From the NCBI GenBank assembly GCA_903939665.1, contig CAJAHZ010000130.1:1-7626 (forward strand): 7,626 nucleotides of DNA, given 5' to 3'. The translations under genes were made by a program, and so were the position numbers. This stretch comes from an uncultured Pseudomonadota bacterium. GTDB taxonomy: Bacteria > Pseudomonadota > Gammaproteobacteria > Burkholderiales > Rhodocyclaceae. A model generated the notes under the pieces. That model saw only the letters and a list, made by a program, of their open reading frames with translations. It was not told the origin of the DNA and ran no database searches. This document shows positions 6,979 to 7,626 of this stretch, piece by piece. Numbering within the stretch: the first letter of the stretch is position 1; each line of letters opens with the position of its first letter.

Positions 6979-7005
6979 GGCAGCTCCCTGTTGTTGCAGA
7001 TCCGT

Positions 7006-7626
7006 TTAGTAGCGGTACTGATCGGCCTTGTACGGGCCGTTCTTGGAGACACCGATGTAGGCCGCTTGCTGGTCGGTCAGTTCGCTGAGTTGCGAATTGA
7101 GTTTCTTCAACTGCAGACGGGCGACCTTTTCATCCAGATGCTTGGGCAGCGTGTAGACGCCCACAGGATAATCGGCATTGCGCGTAAACAATTCGATCTG
7201 CGCAATGGTCTGGTTGGCGAACGACGAGCTCATGACGTAGGACGGATGGCCGGTACCGCAACCGAGGTTAACCAGGCGCCCCTTGGCGAGCAGGATGATG
7301 CGCTTGCCGTCGGGGAAAATGATGTGGTCGACTTGCGGCTTGATCTCTTCCCACTGGTACTTCTCAACCGAAGCGACGTCGATTTCGTTGTCGAAGTGGC
7401 CGATGTTGCAGACGATGGCCTGATCCTTCATGGCGGCCATGTGCTCGTGCGTGATAACGTGGAAATTGCCGGTGCAGGTGACGAAGATGTCGGCCCGGCT
7501 GGCAGCGTATTCCATCGTGACAACGCGGTAACCTTCCATCGCCGCCTGCAGTGCGCAGATCGGATCGATTTCGGTAACCCATACTTGCGCCGACAGCGCG
7601 CGCATGGCCTGCGCCGAGCCCTTGCC
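7006..7626 (-). CDS. ahcY: Adenosylhomocysteinase (S-adenosylhomocysteine hydrolase), N-terminal part missing
   Basis: NAD-dependent cytoplasmic enzyme that splits S-adenosylhomocysteine into homocysteine and adenosine, relieving product inhibition of methyltransferases. The frame runs off the right edge; the 206 C-terminal residues are visible, somewhat under half of the usual 430-470. The first visible residues, GKGSAQA, are the end of the glycine-rich NAD-binding loop (family form GDVGKG). They are followed by VWVTEIDPICALQA (the acidic residue that holds the NAD ribose), TCTGNFHVI, NIGHFDNEID, LVNLGCGTGHPSYVMS and the SFANQ stretch. The protein ends YKADQYRY, matching the conserved C-terminus whose Lys and Tyr reach the NAD of the neighbouring subunit. 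It is the first visible gene of the minus-strand operon leading to metF. Any regulatory leader, such as an SAH riboswitch, would be upstream of the gene and outside the window. Confidence 0.97.
   Translation of the reverse strand, partial: GKGSAQAMRALSAQVWVTEIDPICALQAAMEGYRVVTMEYAASRADIFVTCTGNFHVITHEHMAAMKDQAIVCNIGHFDNEIDVASVEKYQWEEIKPQVDHIIFPDGKRIILLAKGRLVNLGCGTGHPSYVMSSSFANQTIAQIELFTRNADYPVGVYTLPKHLDEKVARLQLKKLNSQLSELTDQQAAYIGVSKNGPYKADQYRY

Noticed and set aside
6979..7005. SAH riboswitch associated with ahcY
   Set aside because: Such elements lie upstream of ahcY, which is beyond the right edge; the 27-base gap downstream of ahcY is too short and shows only a ribosome binding site.

Overview
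The window looks like chromosome from a betaproteobacterium, probably of the Rhodocyclales type (Dechloromonas/Azonexus-like). I base this on the moderately high G+C, the style of the SahH and MetF proteins, and the ahcY / small membrane protein / metF order that is familiar from betaproteobacteria. The genus is an inference, since no marker gene is present. Coding density is very high, no gap between genes exceeds about 30 bases, and six genes are visible, two of them cut by the window edges.

Left block (1-4322, + strand): three tightly packed genes. They are the 3' part of a TonB-dependent outer-membrane receptor gene, a small secreted YfiR/DUF4154 protein with a GTG start, and an inner-membrane CHASE8-GGDEF-EAL protein. 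Gaps are 10 and 9 bases, and the ribosome binding sites sit on or next to the preceding stop codons, so this is almost certainly one operon. The arrangement resembles the Pseudomonas YfiBNR system, in which periplasmic YfiR restrains the diguanylate cyclase YfiN. Here a TonB receptor occupies the outer-membrane position, and the cyclase also carries a full EAL phosphodiesterase domain and appears to lack a HAMP linker. The parts suggest a pathway from outer-membrane receptor through a periplasmic repressor to cyclic-di-GMP turnover in the cytoplasm.

Right block (7626 down to 4341, - strand): the 3' part of ahcY (S-adenosylhomocysteine hydrolase), a four-helix membrane protein of the YvlD / phage holin 4 superfamily, metF (methylenetetrahydrofolate reductase) and an ArnT-like GT-C glycosyltransferase. 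Gaps are 27, 18 and 7 bases, so these too are probably cotranscribed. AhcY and MetF both serve the activated-methyl cycle: AhcY removes S-adenosylhomocysteine and MetF supplies methyl-THF to remethylate homocysteine. The membrane protein and the glycosyltransferase have no obvious role in that cycle.

The two blocks converge at 4323-4340, an 18-base gap with no clear terminator hairpin. I see no RNA genes, mobile elements, CRISPR arrays or attachment sites. The promoters of both operons lie outside the window.
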